A stretch of 64,000 nucleotides of DNA from Alistipes megaguti. Its GTDB lineage: Bacteria > Bacteroidota > Bacteroidia > Bacteroidales > Rikenellaceae. The notes under the pieces are model-generated. The model was given only the letters and a program-made list of their open reading frames with translations, searched no databases and was not told the DNA's origin. The position numbers were made by a program, and so were the translations under genes. The stretch spans positions 2,147,001-2,211,000 of the forward strand of contig NZ_LR027382.1 in the NCBI RefSeq assembly GCF_900604385.1, in the 5' to 3' direction. Below are positions 63,881 to 64,000 of this stretch, in pieces. The number at the start of each line of letters is the position of its first letter. Within the stretch, counting starts at the first letter, position 1.

Positions 63881-64000
63881 CGGCTGTGGACCGTCGGCTG
63901 CGGACTGCCGGTTGCGGACCGTCGGCTGTGGACCGTCGGTTGCGGACTGTCGGCTGTGGACCGTCGGTTGCGGACTGTCGGTTGCGGACTGCCGGTTGCA
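63881..64000. repeat. 14-bp tandem repeat array, cut by the window end
   Basis: At least eight units of 14 bp, alternating between CGGCTGTGGACCGT and CGGTTGCGGACTGT/C forms, run from 63881 to the last base. All differences are at three fixed positions. No start codon or coding signal is seen. The array continues beyond the window. Confidence 0.85.

Noticed and set aside
63881..64000. CRISPR array
   Set aside because: Units of 14 bp are directly adjacent with no unique spacers and no cas genes are near.

Overview
The window is high-GC Bacteroidetes DNA. The promoters have the Bacteroidetes -7 motif (TAnnTTTG), and SusC/SusD pairs, an LpxC-FabZ fusion and BACON/DUF1735 lipoproteins are present. 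GC content and gene style suggest an Alistipes-like gut species; this is inference.

Bases 1 to about 12,600 are the right-hand end of a Bacteroides-type conjugative transposon with lower GC than the rest. All its genes lie on the minus strand: a tyrosine integrase, an unrecognised Cys-containing protein with a shifted start, an excisionase-like HTH protein, a RepA-like ATPase, a Toprim primase, then transfer genes (a single-TM protein, two TraE-like pilin-type proteins, TraF, the TraG ATPase, an 848-residue secreted protein and the start of another secreted protein). The element continues beyond base 1.

Bases 12,800 to 44,000 are core chromosome: an outer membrane beta-barrel with an abnormal lipoprotein behind it, pyruvate:ferredoxin oxidoreductase, a catalytic/non-catalytic M16 pair, rsmA with three small membrane proteins, recQ divergent from lptB, a dense operon aroA-aroC-prmC-recX-M23 peptidase, a CoA-transferase, rimP-nusA-infB, lpxC/fabZ-lpxA, a TonB-like protein, a CvrA-type antiporter and a thioesterase. 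Bases 44,077 to 45,550 hold wreckage of a nutrient-uptake locus (SusC, S8 protease and lipoprotein pieces) around a G9-A10-T7 homopolymer. An MFS transporter and the cysK-cysE operon follow.

The cysK leader is the most striking feature. It is about 275 nt long from a good promoter and encodes a 35-residue peptide with three consecutive Cys codons. Behind these are a local hairpin and a terminator-like hairpin whose 5' arm is perfectly complementary over 9 nt to an upstream leader segment. This looks like a cysteine-sensing attenuator.

Bases 50,352 to 63,781 form one polysaccharide-utilisation locus: ECF sigma factor, FecR anti-sigma factor, SusC with STN domain, SusD, a catalytically dead GH18-like lipoprotein, a DUF1735-LamG lipoprotein, a BACON-DUF1735-GH18 endo-beta-N-acetylglucosaminidase and a BACON-LamG lipoprotein. 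The order resembles the N-glycan loci of Bacteroides. The proposed working is that SusC senses glycan through STN and FecR, sigma is released, the endoglycosidase frees the glycan at the surface, and the binding lipoproteins and SusC/D import it. The window ends in a 14-bp tandem repeat.
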